Shown: piece after piece, positions 25,390 through 35,524 of the stretch
Layout of the letters: each line of letters begins with the position of its first letter
Numbering within the stretch: the first letter of the stretch is position 1
Source: Neoarius graeffei
Lineage: Eukaryota; Chordata; Actinopteri; Siluriformes; Ariidae
DNA length: 64,000 nucleotides
Assembly: GCF_027579695.1 (NCBI RefSeq)
Contig: NC_083590.1
Span: forward strand, 20,156,610 to 20,220,609
Direction: 5' to 3'
The notes under the pieces: generated by a model
Seen by the model: only the letters and a program-made list of their open reading frames with translations
What the model was told of the DNA's origin: nothing
Databases searched by the model: none
Made by a program: the position numbers and the translations under genes

Positions 25390-26431
25390 GTCTTGTCATT
25401 GTCGTCGCAGCCACTCGCTGGCGAATATATCGGCTGAATGTATTAGTAGGACAGAGATTGACTCAGACTTGTTCCTGCAACTTCCTCAGCAAGTTGAGTA
25501 TTTTCGAAATGTCGAACACCCTTCAGAATTGTGCTCCTCCAAACATGCCTGTCTGTCACTAGTTGGCCTGACTTGTTAGGATCGATTCCACACTTTGACA
25601 AGGAGTGCTTTAGGAGGTCCTTGTGTCTCTTTTTTGGAGCACCAACTCGTCTGGTACCATGGGAGAGCTGCGATAATCAGACATTCTGCATATGTGACCA
25701 GCCCGTCTGAGCTGATGGAGGAGAAGAATTGATTCCAGGCTATCTCAAGTACAGCAGCATTTGTAACCCTGTCTTGTCACTTGATGCACAGAATTCGTCT
25801 CAAACAAATGTCGCTGATGGTATGTTTCCAGTTGTTTGACCTGCTTGCGATAGGTGACCCATACCTCACAGCCATAGAGAAGAGTGGGTATAATGATGGC
25901 ACTGTAAACCATAATCTTCATGTTGGATTGAATGCTGTTATTGCAGAAAATCCACTTGCTGAGTTTGTTGTTGGCTGTAGCAGCTGCACTGATGCCATTT
26001 AGAATTTCCATATCCAAAGAAGCATTGCTGGAGGCAGGACTGCCCAAGTATTTGAAGGTATTAACCATGTTGAGTTCTTCACCATTGATTAGGATTGATG
26101 GAAAAGAATGTGTAGGAGATGGATAGCCTCGTTCATGCTGAAACATGATCTCAGTCTTGCTGATGTTAAGAGTAAGGCCTGATCTACTGTACACTGTGGC
26201 AAAGGCATCAACAGTTCTCTGCATTCCATCCTTAGAACAGGAGCAGACAGCAGAGTCATCTGCATACTGAAGCTCGATAACGGTTGTGAAGCAAACCTTT
26301 TGTCTTGGTTTGAAGTCCCCGGAGATTGAAAATCTTGCCATCAAGTCGGTATTGGATGTCAACTCCATCATCAGGAAAAGAGTGTAGATTAGGAGGCGAT
26401 CTATACGGTATCTATACCAGTTATCCATCAA
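25390..26431 (-). pseudogene. Decayed LINE reverse transcriptase fragment
   Basis: A minus-strand frame (26431-25745) shows a non-LTR reverse transcriptase: ELQYADDSAVCS contains the YADD catalytic motif, followed by FATVYSRSGLTLNISKTEIM, NGEELNMVNTFKYLGS and YSAIIIPTLLYGCEVW, the usual thumb and connection region. Past the stop at 25745 the reading continues with further stops (LHQLRRAGHICRMSD..., then KRDTRTS...) down to about 25390. The 5' part with endonuclease is absent. It is an inactive, truncated copy that made its own reverse transcriptase for target-primed integration when active. A diverged SINE abuts it at 26435. Confidence 0.8.
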
Positions 26432-26434
26432 GGT

Positions 26435-26706
26435 TGCAGGTACAGTAAGCCAGAGCCAATCCAGGCTAACTTTGAGCGAGGGGCGGGGTACATCCTGGGC
26501 AGGTCACCAATCTGGTGCCAGGCTAACACGGAGACAAACGCTCACATTCACACCTATGGGCAATTTAGAGTGGCCAGTTGACCTAATGTGCATGTCTTTG
26601 GACTGCAGAAGGAAGCCAACACACACCCAGAACGGCAACCATGAAATATGAACCCAGAACCTTCTTACTGTAAGACCACAGTTCTAACCACTGCACCACC
26701 ATGCCA
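26435..26706 (-). mobile_element. Old, diverged V-SINE
   Basis: Minus-strand copy with CTAACCACTGCACCACCATG at the head end and CATGTCTTTGGACTGC in the middle. It abuts the decayed LINE at 25390-26431. Confidence 0.8.
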
Positions 26707-27461
26707 CACTTTGAGTCCATTATAAAAAAATAAATATGAGGTTATTATGGTAAATGTATCCAATACATTTGTTTAAATTAATCTTTTAAAAATCTGTTTT
26801 GTAATATTCTAATAATGAGATGTTCGATAAATTTGCTTTTATTTAACACGTTTCAACTTCCGAGAATATAATTTGTTGGATAAAAAAATTTAAATACTGT
26901 AGATTTCCTGAGAGAAAGCATCTCTAACCAGTAAACTGGTCTCCAATCAAATCTGTGCCACAAATAAACCAAATTACTTAAAAAAAAATCTCCTTCTAGC
27001 ATGCTTATTTTAACAATGCAAATCAATATTTGGTCAATCCTATGACGTATCTCTTGATTGCGCATCTCTGTGAATGAATTCATGACAGGGCTTAGGAAGA
27101 ATGCAAACCAGCTGCATTCCTGACATTCCTATGCTCACATAGTGTGCGTAAGTTATCTTACGAACCCTTGCAGGCTTGTAGTGAACACAGGGAGTTACTG
27201 TAGTGGTTAAACACAATTTGACACTTTATCCCTGTGACCTCATATCATATGTCTTCTACCTTTACTCATTTTTATAGAACAAACACACTTTGTCCCTGCA
27301 AGATGTGTTGAAAGAACAAACTGTGAAACTTAAATGAGTTACTGCATCACCGCCTCTGAAGTGCAAGAGGTTAGAACGTACTTGACCTGACCTGGTGAAG
27401 GCAGCAAACATCTTCAGTAAAAGCTGGTATGTTGACCTGGCCTTACTGAATTACAATACAG

Positions 27462-27640
27462 GCATTTAGCAGACAATCTTATCCAAAGCGACGTACAATA
27501 TACCCAGAGCAGCCTGGAGAGCTGAGCAGATGGGGGTTAGGTGCCTTACTCAAGCGCGCTTCAGCCATTCTTGCTGGTTCAGGGAATGAAACCAGTGACC
27601 TTTTGGTCCCAAAGCTGCTTCTCTAACCTTTAGGCCATGG
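27462..27640 (+). repeat. Fish SINE/LINE-tail repeat (ATTTAGCAGAC type)
   Basis: GCATTTAGCAGACAATCTTA then TCCAAAGCGACGTACAATAT, the signature of a widespread fish interspersed repeat. Diverged, with no target duplication seen. Confidence 0.6.
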
Positions 27641-27789
27641 CTTCCTCAGTGCACACCCACAGAATGGACTAGATATTGTCATTTGTCTTGGAATTACACA
27701 ATGGTCCAAAGCTATGTGTGCTAAACTGATTACGTCACAATTACAAATACTTGAATAAACAGTTAGTGCTGGCTGTACATTATTTATTC

Positions 27790-28325
27790 AATAATTAACA
27801 GTTATTCCACTCAATCTCGTCGTACGTGATCTGATAGCCGATGATTCGCGTAGCACCGAGTCGGCTATAAACCATGTACAACGAGATTGAGTGGAATAAC
27901 TGTTTTATTCTATCCACATTCACTGGATTTTGAGAAACGGAGCATTTTAATTTTTAGCTAATTCAATAAATAAAAACTTTATACAAAACATCTGACAATC
28001 ATTTCCGCTGAGAATGTAAACAAACTGGCGAAATGACATTAGCAATTTGTGAAAAATACGATAATAATAATTCTTAAAAAATGAAAAAAAAAAACAAAAC
28101 GATATGTTCTTACCATCAAATACTTTCATTCCACATTTTGGTGCTTTTTTTTTGTATTTTGGGGGTTTTGTTTTCGAGTAGAGTTTTTATTTCATCCTCG
28201 GATGGTTCAGCAACATGCTCCACCATTTTTTTCTCTACTCACAGTATATAAGCTGATATCCTAGTAGTAGAGTAGCCAGTCAGAGTGCACGATTGCTTAT
28301 ATCCAGTGAATGTGGATCGAATGAT
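27790..28325 (+). repeat. Repeat with terminal hairpin, copy 1
   Basis: The terminal hairpin at 27802-27904 has arms starting GTTATTCCACTCAATCTCGT. The body includes TTTTCGAGTAGAGTTTTTAT and ends ATCCAGTGAATGTGGAT. It is inverted relative to 46275-47045. Confidence 0.75.
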
Positions 28326-29129
28326 TCTCCTTATTCAGGTTTACTACAAAGTAATTTGGAGCTTGAAATGATCCTACTCAGTTGGCAGATAATTTATTAT
28401 GATAAATAATAGGAAAACAGTAGCTATGTTATAGAATGTGATACAGAATAGTGTAATTAGAATTATATAATTTAGAAAAATTAAGATATCCTCAACTACA
28501 ACTACTACTACTACTACTACTACTACTATTAGCATTTACTTTAAAAAAAAAGTTTTCTGCCTGAAAAACGGGTAAAAATATCCAGAAATAGGTTCAATAA
28601 CTTCATAGTTCTCAAAGATAAATTGACCATTATTTAAGCTTTTTTTTTTTTTTACAAGCTAATATCCTTTTTTACACTGAAACCCTGTTTAAAGATAAAG
28701 GACGTTACTAGGATTTCTGGACCAGTTTAAAAGAGGAGTAAAAAGGACCATTTATTTCAAACTGCAGCAAACCATCGGGGAGGATCTGATACACCACCTC
28801 ATCCTAAAGTTGCAGTGGTGTCCGTATGTTTACTCAAGCGGATTCACACTAATTGCCACCTCCACACCCTAGTGCTAACTTCAATCTCTTGACGTCATGG
28901 GTGTGAAACACACACACCCACTCACCCACACACACACCCACACACACATACACACACAAACATACACACACACACACACACACACATACCAAGAAACTGT
29001 GCAGCAATTTGTACAACTGATGAAGGACTTGGGATAAGTTTAAAAAAAATGTTTACTGGACTCATCAGTTATCAAAAATTAACTCTGTTTTGTTATACTT
29101 TTCATGCGAAATGATATCAGACATCACTG
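28326..29129. other. No gene seen
   Basis: AT-rich with ACT and CA microsatellites. Confidence 0.6.
28917..28986 (+). repeat. Imperfect CA-rich microsatellite
   Basis: CACAC runs broken by CCC and AT. An (ACT)n tract lies at 28499-28529. Confidence 0.9.
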
Positions 29130-29258
29130 AAAGATCATAAATTGTTGTGTAAACCAAATGGTCCTAATCCCCCCCAAAATTAATTTTAATTCCGGCTTGT
29201 AATGTGACAAAACAGGACAAACACCAAGGGGGATGAATACTTTTGCAAGATACTGTAT
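29130..29258 (+). repeat. End fragment of a Tc1-like element
   Basis: Ends GGATGAATACTTTTGCAAG followed by ATACTGTA, the terminal motif of the family at 53697-55286. Only one end is present. Confidence 0.6.
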
Positions 29259-30587
29259 CAGGGTTAGTCATTAAAGTGCTGGTCTTATGAAAATGAGATC
29301 ATAAAATTCCAGGTTTTCTGTGTGTGATATGCTCAAATAGGTTGTAAAGTTCACCAATAAATTAAAAAAAATTGTTTTGAAAAAAAAATTGTCTGAATAC
29401 TGCTCCAAAAATCACTAAAAGCTTGTCCGCCATTGTTAGAATGCAGCGATTTATAGGTCAGTGGTGCTGCATGTGTGATGTCATATGCACCCCTGCCTTC
29501 TTTTGTATGATGTCCATTCATTTGTTATTGAACTCGTGTTTTTAAATGCAATATAACGTTGTATGTGTATCAGTGGACAAATAGGCAATGACAAGATTCA
29601 GAAATACACAGGGAAGTTTATCACAGAGTGATTATAAATGAACCTTGCAATGGCCTTTTCCTTCAGTGATTATTGCCATTATTTAGCCTTGTATAAACTT
29701 CAGAACTGCTATCAGTTGGTGATACTGGATGTTCAAAGTTACTTTAGCTACTAAATCTGTCACGTTTCTTTTATTGTTTGTTTAAAAGGATAAAAGACTA
29801 AGGACAACTAATAAATTCAAGGAACAGGCTAAACACAAGCTTGACCCTTCCTGTGCGGCGGTGAGCTCTTTGGGACGGCGCTTCTGACTTTTGTTTCCAG
29901 ATTGTAGGAACTGCTCCGTGTACCAGACGTCACTCAGATCCTTCTATGTGAATCTGCCTCACAAATGTATCTTTTTCAAAATGTATGGAGCAGACACCAA
30001 ACCATCCTGTCGGCTTGAAGTTACCTCTCTTTGTCCGTACAAACCGAACCCATTCATTCCATAAGTGTCCTGCCAACTTTGGGCTATAATAGATTGAAAT
30101 TCTGCTTATTTTTATCAGCTACACTTGAACAGCCTTAAACAACACACCTCTTCGGAGGCATGCTTTGGTTTTAATTTTGTTTTGGAATAAAAAAAAATCG
30201 TTAAAAACATGTTACATTTTGAACTTTCAAGCGTTGCGCATATAATGTCACTTCCTTTGAATTAGCAATAACTTACCAGGAACGCATTCGTGTAATGGTG
30301 GACTCAAAGAGTCAAACTTTACCGGCTAAATAGAACATGTTGCTGGTCTCGTATTAAAATACAATTTAAACAGTAAACTATTTAACATGTCTAGTTTTAT
30401 AAGGTATCATTTCCAGGGGTGATGTCATTTTTGTAAGACTAGCACTTTAAAGGTGCAATCAGTGATTTTGGTGACGGTAATTTTTCATTCTTTCTACTCA
30501 CTACATTTTCAAACATCGATATACTCGTACATTTATGAAGTCAGAAGATGATTTTTAAAAAATCTTCAAACATCTACAAACATCTAC
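29259..30587. other. No gene seen
   Basis: AT-rich; no coding signature. The final 50 bases contain repeated ACATCTAC just before the LTR element. Confidence 0.55.
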
Positions 30588-30592
30588 GTGAC

Positions 30593-30898
30593 TGTAGCGC
30601 GTATCGAGTGTGGGTGGAGCACAGAGGACGGCAGGACAACGTTTGGAGGCAGATAAGGCGATTTATTTTTACAACTTTTCAGTCTAGGTAATCTCATTCA
30701 TACACACACACACACTCGTCTGGTCCCGGGTTGCGCTCCCTCTCCTCTCTCTCTGCCTCCTTAAATAGGGAGCGGTTACTGGGATAACACACACAAACAC
30801 AGGTTAATTACAGTCAGGTGTAGCGATTCTGCCACTCACCTTCCCTGGCTCCACCCTCCTGTCACAGACCGGCGCTTGACCACGCCCCCGCTGCCACA
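30593..30898 (-). repeat. 3' LTR of the Gmr1-like element
   Basis: A 306-base LTR, TG...CA bounded. Compared with the other LTR it differs by four substitutions and one CA-repeat unit. The long pol frame runs into this LTR and stops at 30836. Confidence 0.95.
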
Positions 30899-33800
30899 TA
30901 CCCCCACCGCCCGACTCAGGCCGGGCGCCCGTCCGGCCTGCAGCCGACTCCCCCCCCCTTGACGGGAGAGGAAGTCCGCCACGACCATCTGCGCCCCCGG
31001 CCTGTGGACCACCTTGAAGTTGAAGGGTTGGAGTGCCAGATACCAACGGGTGATCCGCACGTTGGCATCCTTCATGCGGTGGAGCCACTGGAGGGGCGCG
31101 TGGTCCAAACAGAGGGTGAAAGAGCGCCCCAGCAGGTAGTAACGGAGGGCGAGGACCGCCCACTTGATCGCCAGGCACTCCTTCTCAATTGTGCTGTAGC
31201 GCCCCTCACGCACTGACAGCTTCCGGCTGATGTATAAGACTGGGCGGTCCTCCCCCTCCACCTGCTGGGACAAAACGGCCCCCAGCCCTCTGTCCGACAC
31301 ATCGGTCTGCAACAAAAAAGGGAGAGAGAAGTCAGGGGAGTGTAAAAGTGGCCCCCCACACAGTGCAGCCTTTACCTCAGAGAAAGCCCGCTGGCACTGC
31401 TCCGTCCACTGGACCAGATCTGGCGCCCCCTTTTTAGTGAGGTCAGTCAGCGGGCTGGTGACGTCCGAATTATTAGGTATAAACCTACGATAGTAGCCAG
31501 CCAGCCCCAGGAACTGTCTCACCCCCTTTTTGGTCTTGGGCTTCGGGCAGGCCGCAATCGCTGCTGTCTTATTAATTTGGGGACGCACCTGCCCATTGCC
31601 CAAGTGGAAGCCCAGATACCGTACTTCCACCCACCCAATCGCACACTTCTTCGGGTTGGCAGTGAGTCCCGCCCGCCTCAGCGACCTAAGGACGGCCCTC
31701 AGGTGTTGTAGGTGCCGCTGCCAATCATTACTATAAATGATGATCTCGTCTAGGTAAGCGGCCGCATAGGTGGCGTGGGGCTGGAGGACCCGGTCCATCA
31801 GCCGCTGAAACATAGCGGGCGCCCCAAACAGCCCAAACGGAAGTGTGACGAACTGGTGTAAGCCGAACAGTGTGGAAAAGGCCGTTTTTTCCCGGGATAA
31901 TGGAGTCAAGGGGATCTGCCAATATCCCTTCGTCAAATCCAGTGTCGAGTAAAAGCGAGCCGTGCCTAGTCGATCGAGCAGCTCATCAATACGAGGCATT
32001 GGGTACACGTCGAATTTAGACACCGCATTGACTTTTCTATAGTCCACACAGAACCGGACCGAGCCGTCGGCCTTGGGAACCAAGACCACCGGGCTGCTCC
32101 AGTCACTGTGGGACTCCTCGACGATGCCCATTTCGAGCATGGCCTGAAGTTCTTCCCGAACCACCTTTTTTTTGTGTTCGGGTAGTCTATAAGGGCGGCT
32201 ACGCACTACCACCGCCGGGGGCGTCTCTATGTGGTGTTCTATGAGGTTAGTGCGACCGGGCAGGGGCGAGAACACATCCGAAAACTCGGCCTGCAACTGG
32301 GCGACCTCCGTGAGTTGGGTCGGGGAGAGGTGGTCTCCACAGGGGACTGGAGAGGTACGTGATGCCAATGACCCTTTTTGGACCTCCGGCCCCAGCTCCG
32401 CCTTCTCCGGAACTACCGACACGAACGCCACAGGGACCTCCTCGTTCCAGAGTTTCAGCAGATTGAGGTGGTAAATCTGTAGTGCCCCCTCCCTGTCCGT
32501 TCGCCTAACCTCATAGTCGACGTCCCCAACTCGCCGTGTGACCTCAAAGGGTCCTTGCCACTTGGCGATTAATTTGGAGCTTGACGTGGGCAACAGGATG
32601 AGTACCTTATCTCCCGGAGTGAACTCTCTAAGGCGCATGCCCTTGTTGTACAGGCGGGCTTGCCGTTCCTGGGCCTGCCGCAAATTCTCCTGAGTTAGGT
32701 GGGTGAGCGTGTGGAGTTTTGCGTGCAGATCCATAACGTACTGAATTTCGTTTTTGCTCTGTGAAGGTCCCTCCTCCCAATTTTCCCGCAGTACATCTAA
32801 GATGCCGCGCGGCTTACGCCCATATAATAATTCAAATGGGGAGAACCCCGTGGAGGCTTGGGGGACCTCTCGCACTGCAAACAACAAGGGTTCGAGCCAC
32901 TTATCCCAGTTACGTGCGTCCTCACTTACGAATTTTTTGATAATATTCTTGAGGGTGCGATTGAACCGTTCAACTAAACCGTCCGTCTGTGGGTGATAAA
33001 CGCTGGTGCGGATCGGCTTAATACCCAGTAGCCCATACAGTTCGCTCAGTGTTCGTGACATAAACAAGGTGCCTTGGTCAGTCAGAATCTCTTTCAGGAT
33101 TCCAACCCGGGAGATGACGTGGAAGAGGGCCTCCGCGATACTGCGTGCTGAGATATTGTGAAGAGGCACCGCTTCCGGGTATCGCGTTGCATAGTTCACC
33201 AGAACCAATATAAAGCGGTACCCTCGTGTTGACCGATCTAATGGCCCGACGAGATCCATCCCAATTCTTTCGAACGGGGTCTCGATTAATGGTAGGGGGC
33301 GCAAGAGCACTTTTGGAATGGTCGCTGGATTTACTAACTGGCATTCGCGGCACGCCGTACACCACTTACGGACGTCGCCGCGAATCCCCGGCCAATAGAA
33401 TCGGGCCATTATGCGGGCGAGTGTCTTATCCTGCCCGAGGTGTCCAGCCATGGGATTAAAGTGAGCCGCCTGAAATACCAATTCCCGGCGGCTCTTTGGA
33501 ATTAACAATTGGGTGACTCGCTCTTTCGTCTGAGTGTCCTGCGTCACTCGGTATAACCTATCCTTCAAAATGGAAAAATAGGGGAAGGATGGGGTGGCGT
33601 TCGGCTGGAGCGTCTGACCATCGATTACTCTCACTTGGTCAAATGCGTGTCGCAGACTTTTGTCTCGCGATTGTTCCAGTGGGAAATCTGCGAGGGATTC
33701 CCCAATAGAAAGAGGAGGGGCCGGTGGCTCCTCACTCTGTCGCGGAGATGACGTAGACGGCTCTGCGACCGCAGCTCCAGCCAAAGCGACACCGGGACCT

Positions 33801-34918
33801 TCCCCTGTTAACCGGCAGGACCCACTCTTTACTAGGCGTGCCATTAAACCCCAAAATCCCGGCCAATCAGTCCCCAAGATCAAAGAGTGGGTAAGGCGAG
33901 GATTAACCGCCGCCTTCACTATCGATTTTTCCCCTCTGAAATGTATGTGGACCGACACCAACGGGTAGCTGTGAATATCCCCGTGCACACACAACACCTT
34001 CACCCCTTGTGCTCCCCCCAATGCCTCGTCTTGCACCAGACTTTGGCGGATCGAGGTCTGATTGCAACCTGTATCCACCAACGCCTGATATGTAGCCCCT
34101 TGTACACTTACCGGTATGCGATACACTCCGGCCCGATTGAGGGCAGCCTCTGGCGCGTCGGGGATCCGCACCACCGCCCCCACTTCCATCGCTGCACACT
34201 GTTGTTGCAGGTGGCCCGGTTCCCCGCAGCGCCAGCAAACCGGCCCGGGCCTTCCCTCTGCAGCTGTGTTCTGGGGCTCACTCACCTGAGGGGGGGGAGA
34301 GACAGACACAGAAGGGAGAAACGGGAGGGCACCACGGGTGCGGCGGGCCGGCTGGGGTGGAGCCGGCCCCTGCCTCCGCGGTGGGGGAATGGGGCGAGGA
34401 CGGGACACGAGAGGAGGGAGGGGAGAAAGAGAGAGAGAGAAGAGGAGAGAGAAGATGATGTCATCCGCTGTCCTGCCGCTGGAACAGCCGCCAGATGATC
34501 CTCCTCCAGTCCCACGGCCTGATCCAGCGACGCCGGGCAGTGGCACTGGACCCACTCCGCGGTTCCAGCTGGTAAGCGGGCGATGAACTGTTCCAGCGCC
34601 ACCTGGTCGATGATTGATTCCCTCGGCGTCGCGATCTTCGGCCCTCAGCCACCGCCAGCAGGCGTCCCGGAGCTGCTGGCCAAACGCGAACGGGCTGCCG
34701 ACTTCCTCCATCCGCAGCGCGCGGAAGCGCTGGCGCTGCTGCTCTGGCGTGCGTCCCACGCGCTGGAGGACAGCCCGGCGAAGGTCGGCGTAGGCCAGCC
34801 TGCGGTCGGCGGGGAGCTGTAGTGCGGCCAGCTGCGCCTCTCCCGTCAGGAGGGGGAGGAGGCGCGCCGCGCGCTGCTCCATCGGCCACCCCGAGGCTTC
34901 GGCGACCTGCTCGAACAA
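30836..34918 (-). CDS. gag(partial)-pol polyprotein of the Gmr1-like element, 1360 codons open
   Basis: One long open frame. Domains in order: a capsid-like piece (first ~100 residues); a shifted proline/serine-rich stretch; a CCHC zinc knuckle CWRCGEPGHLQQQC at 34237-34196; an aspartic protease with DTG at 34075-34067; an integrase with an HHCC finger (HFNPMAGH ... CTACREC) and DDE core (GMDLVGP, TDQGTLF, VERFNRTLKN); then reverse transcriptase (VPKADGSVRFCVDYRK, LDLTKGYWQIPL, LPFGLFGAPAMFQR, YLDEIIIYS) and RNase H (QTDVSDRGLGAVLSQ, STIEKECLA, LDHAPLQWL). Integrase precedes RT. The polymerase motif is YLDE (31756-31745) instead of YLDD, replacing one of the two metal-binding aspartates. There is no envelope gene. 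The frame ends at 30836 inside the 3' LTR. The protein is intact in length for pol but probably polymerase-dead. Confidence 0.93.
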   Translation of the reverse strand: MFEQVAEASGWPMEQRAARLLPLLTGEAQLAALQLPADRRLAYADLRRAVLQRVGRTPEQQRQRFRALRMEEVGSPFAFGQQLRDACWRWLRAEDRDAEGINHRPGGAGTVHRPLTSWNRGVGPVPLPGVAGSGRGTGGGSSGGCSSGRTADDIIFSLLFSLSLSPLPPLVSRPRPIPPPRRQGPAPPQPARRTRGALPFLPSVSVSPPPQVSEPQNTAAEGRPGPVCWRCGEPGHLQQQCAAMEVGAVVRIPDAPEAALNRAGVYRIPVSVQGATYQALVDTGCNQTSIRQSLVQDEALGGAQGVKVLCVHGDIHSYPLVSVHIHFRGEKSIVKAAVNPRLTHSLILGTDWPGFWGLMARLVKSGSCRLTGEGPGVALAGAAVAEPSTSSPRQSEEPPAPPLSIGESLADFPLEQSRDKSLRHAFDQVRVIDGQTLQPNATPSFPYFSILKDRLYRVTQDTQTKERVTQLLIPKSRRELVFQAAHFNPMAGHLGQDKTLARIMARFYWPGIRGDVRKWCTACRECQLVNPATIPKVLLRPLPLIETPFERIGMDLVGPLDRSTRGYRFILVLVNYATRYPEAVPLHNISARSIAEALFHVISRVGILKEILTDQGTLFMSRTLSELYGLLGIKPIRTSVYHPQTDGLVERFNRTLKNIIKKFVSEDARNWDKWLEPLLFAVREVPQASTGFSPFELLYGRKPRGILDVLRENWEEGPSQSKNEIQYVMDLHAKLHTLTHLTQENLRQAQERQARLYNKGMRLREFTPGDKVLILLPTSSSKLIAKWQGPFEVTRRVGDVDYEVRRTDREGALQIYHLNLLKLWNEEVPVAFVSVVPEKAELGPEVQKGSLASRTSPVPCGDHLSPTQLTEVAQLQAEFSDVFSPLPGRTNLIEHHIETPPAVVVRSRPYRLPEHKKKVVREELQAMLEMGIVEESHSDWSSPVVLVPKADGSVRFCVDYRKVNAVSKFDVYPMPRIDELLDRLGTARFYSTLDLTKGYWQIPLTPLSREKTAFSTLFGLHQFVTLPFGLFGAPAMFQRLMDRVLQPHATYAAAYLDEIIIYSNDWQRHLQHLRAVLRSLRRAGLTANPKKCAIGWVEVRYLGFHLGNGQVRPQINKTAAIAACPKPKTKKGVRQFLGLAGYYRRFIPNNSDVTSPLTDLTKKGAPDLVQWTEQCQRAFSEVKAALCGGPLLHSPDFSLPFLLQTDVSDRGLGAVLSQQVEGEDRPVLYISRKLSVREGRYSTIEKECLAIKWAVLALRYYLLGRSFTLCLDHAPLQWLHRMKDANVRITRWYLALQPFNFKVVHRPGAQMVVADFLSRQGGGSRLQAGRAPGLSRAVGVCGSGGVVKRRSVTGGWSQGR

Positions 34919-35172
34919 TGTGATGAAAGCCTCGGGGTCGTCCTGGGGGCCATCTTGGTCAAGGTGAGGGGAGACGGGCCCGCGGCCGGGGCGCTGGTGG
35001 ACCCCGCCGACGCGAGGAGACGCCGGAACGCCTCTCGAGCTTCCAGCTGGGCCAGCACCAGGGCTTCGAAGCGGCGCTCCTGCTCCTTTCGGAGCGTGAC
35101 AAGTGCCTGGTGCTGGCTCTGCTGAGCCGTGGCGAGGGCGAGGACCAAGTCCGCGAACGGGGAGGATTCCAT
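34282..35172 (-). pseudogene. gag of the Gmr1-like element, broken by frameshifts
   Basis: The gag-like frame starts at the ATG at 35172, preceded by leader sequence, and reads MESSPFADLVLALATAQQ followed by a glutamine/arginine-rich helical region. It shifts frame near 34965, where the next part (LFEQVAEASGW..., a capsid-like helical region) continues in the frame that is open from 34918. A second shift near 34610 moves the capsid end into yet another frame (ATG at 34602, FIARLPAGTAEWVQ), which runs through a proline-rich linker to a stop near 34282. The frame then returns to the one carrying the zinc knuckle, close to a run of seven or more G/C bases at about 34290. The open frame from 34918 therefore contains an out-of-frame gag segment (about residues 100-210) that stays open by chance. 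Gag normally forms the virus-like particle and binds RNA; this copy probably makes no functional Gag. Confidence 0.8.
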
Positions 35173-35202
35173 GGGGCTGCTGTGTTGGTGCTCCACCTTA
35201 AT

Positions 35203-35220
35203 CCTGGGTTTCGGCACCAC
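35203..35220 (-). other. Primer-binding site of the Gmr1-like element
   Basis: Immediately inside the 5' LTR the minus strand reads TGGTGCCGAAACCC..., starting with the complement of a tRNA 3' CCA. The priming tRNA was not identified. Confidence 0.6.
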
Positions 35221-35524
35221 TGTAGTGCGTATCAAGTGTGGGTGGAGCACAGAGGATGGCAGGACAACGTTTGGAGGCAGATAAGGCGATTTATTTTTAC
35301 AACTTTTCAGTCTAGGTAATCTCATTCATACACACACACACTCGTCTGGTCCCGGGTTGCGCTCCCTCTCCTCTCTCTCTGCCTCCTTAAATAGGGAGCG
35401 GTTACTGGGAAAACACACACAAACACAGGTTAATTACAGTCAGGTGTAGCGATTCTGCCACTCACCTTCCCTGGCTCCACCCTCCTGTCACAGACCGGCG
35501 CTTGACCACGCCCCCGCTGCCACA
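35221..35524 (-). repeat. 5' LTR of the Gmr1-like element
   Basis: A 304-base LTR. On the minus strand it carries a TATA-like sequence (CTATTTAAGG, 35394-35385) followed about 90 bases later by AATAAA (35295-35290), the spacing expected for promoter and poly(A) signal around an R region. Confidence 0.95.
35385..35394 (-). promoter_or_regulatory. TATA-like box in the 5' LTR
   Basis: CTATTTAAGG on the minus strand, preceded by a GC-rich stretch and followed by an AATAAA at 35295-35290. Position and order fit an LTR promoter; activity is inferred. Confidence 0.5.

Noticed and set aside
33887..34498. Plus-strand frame of 203 codons inside the LTR element
   Set aside because: Antisense shadow of the GC-rich gag-pol region on the minus strand.
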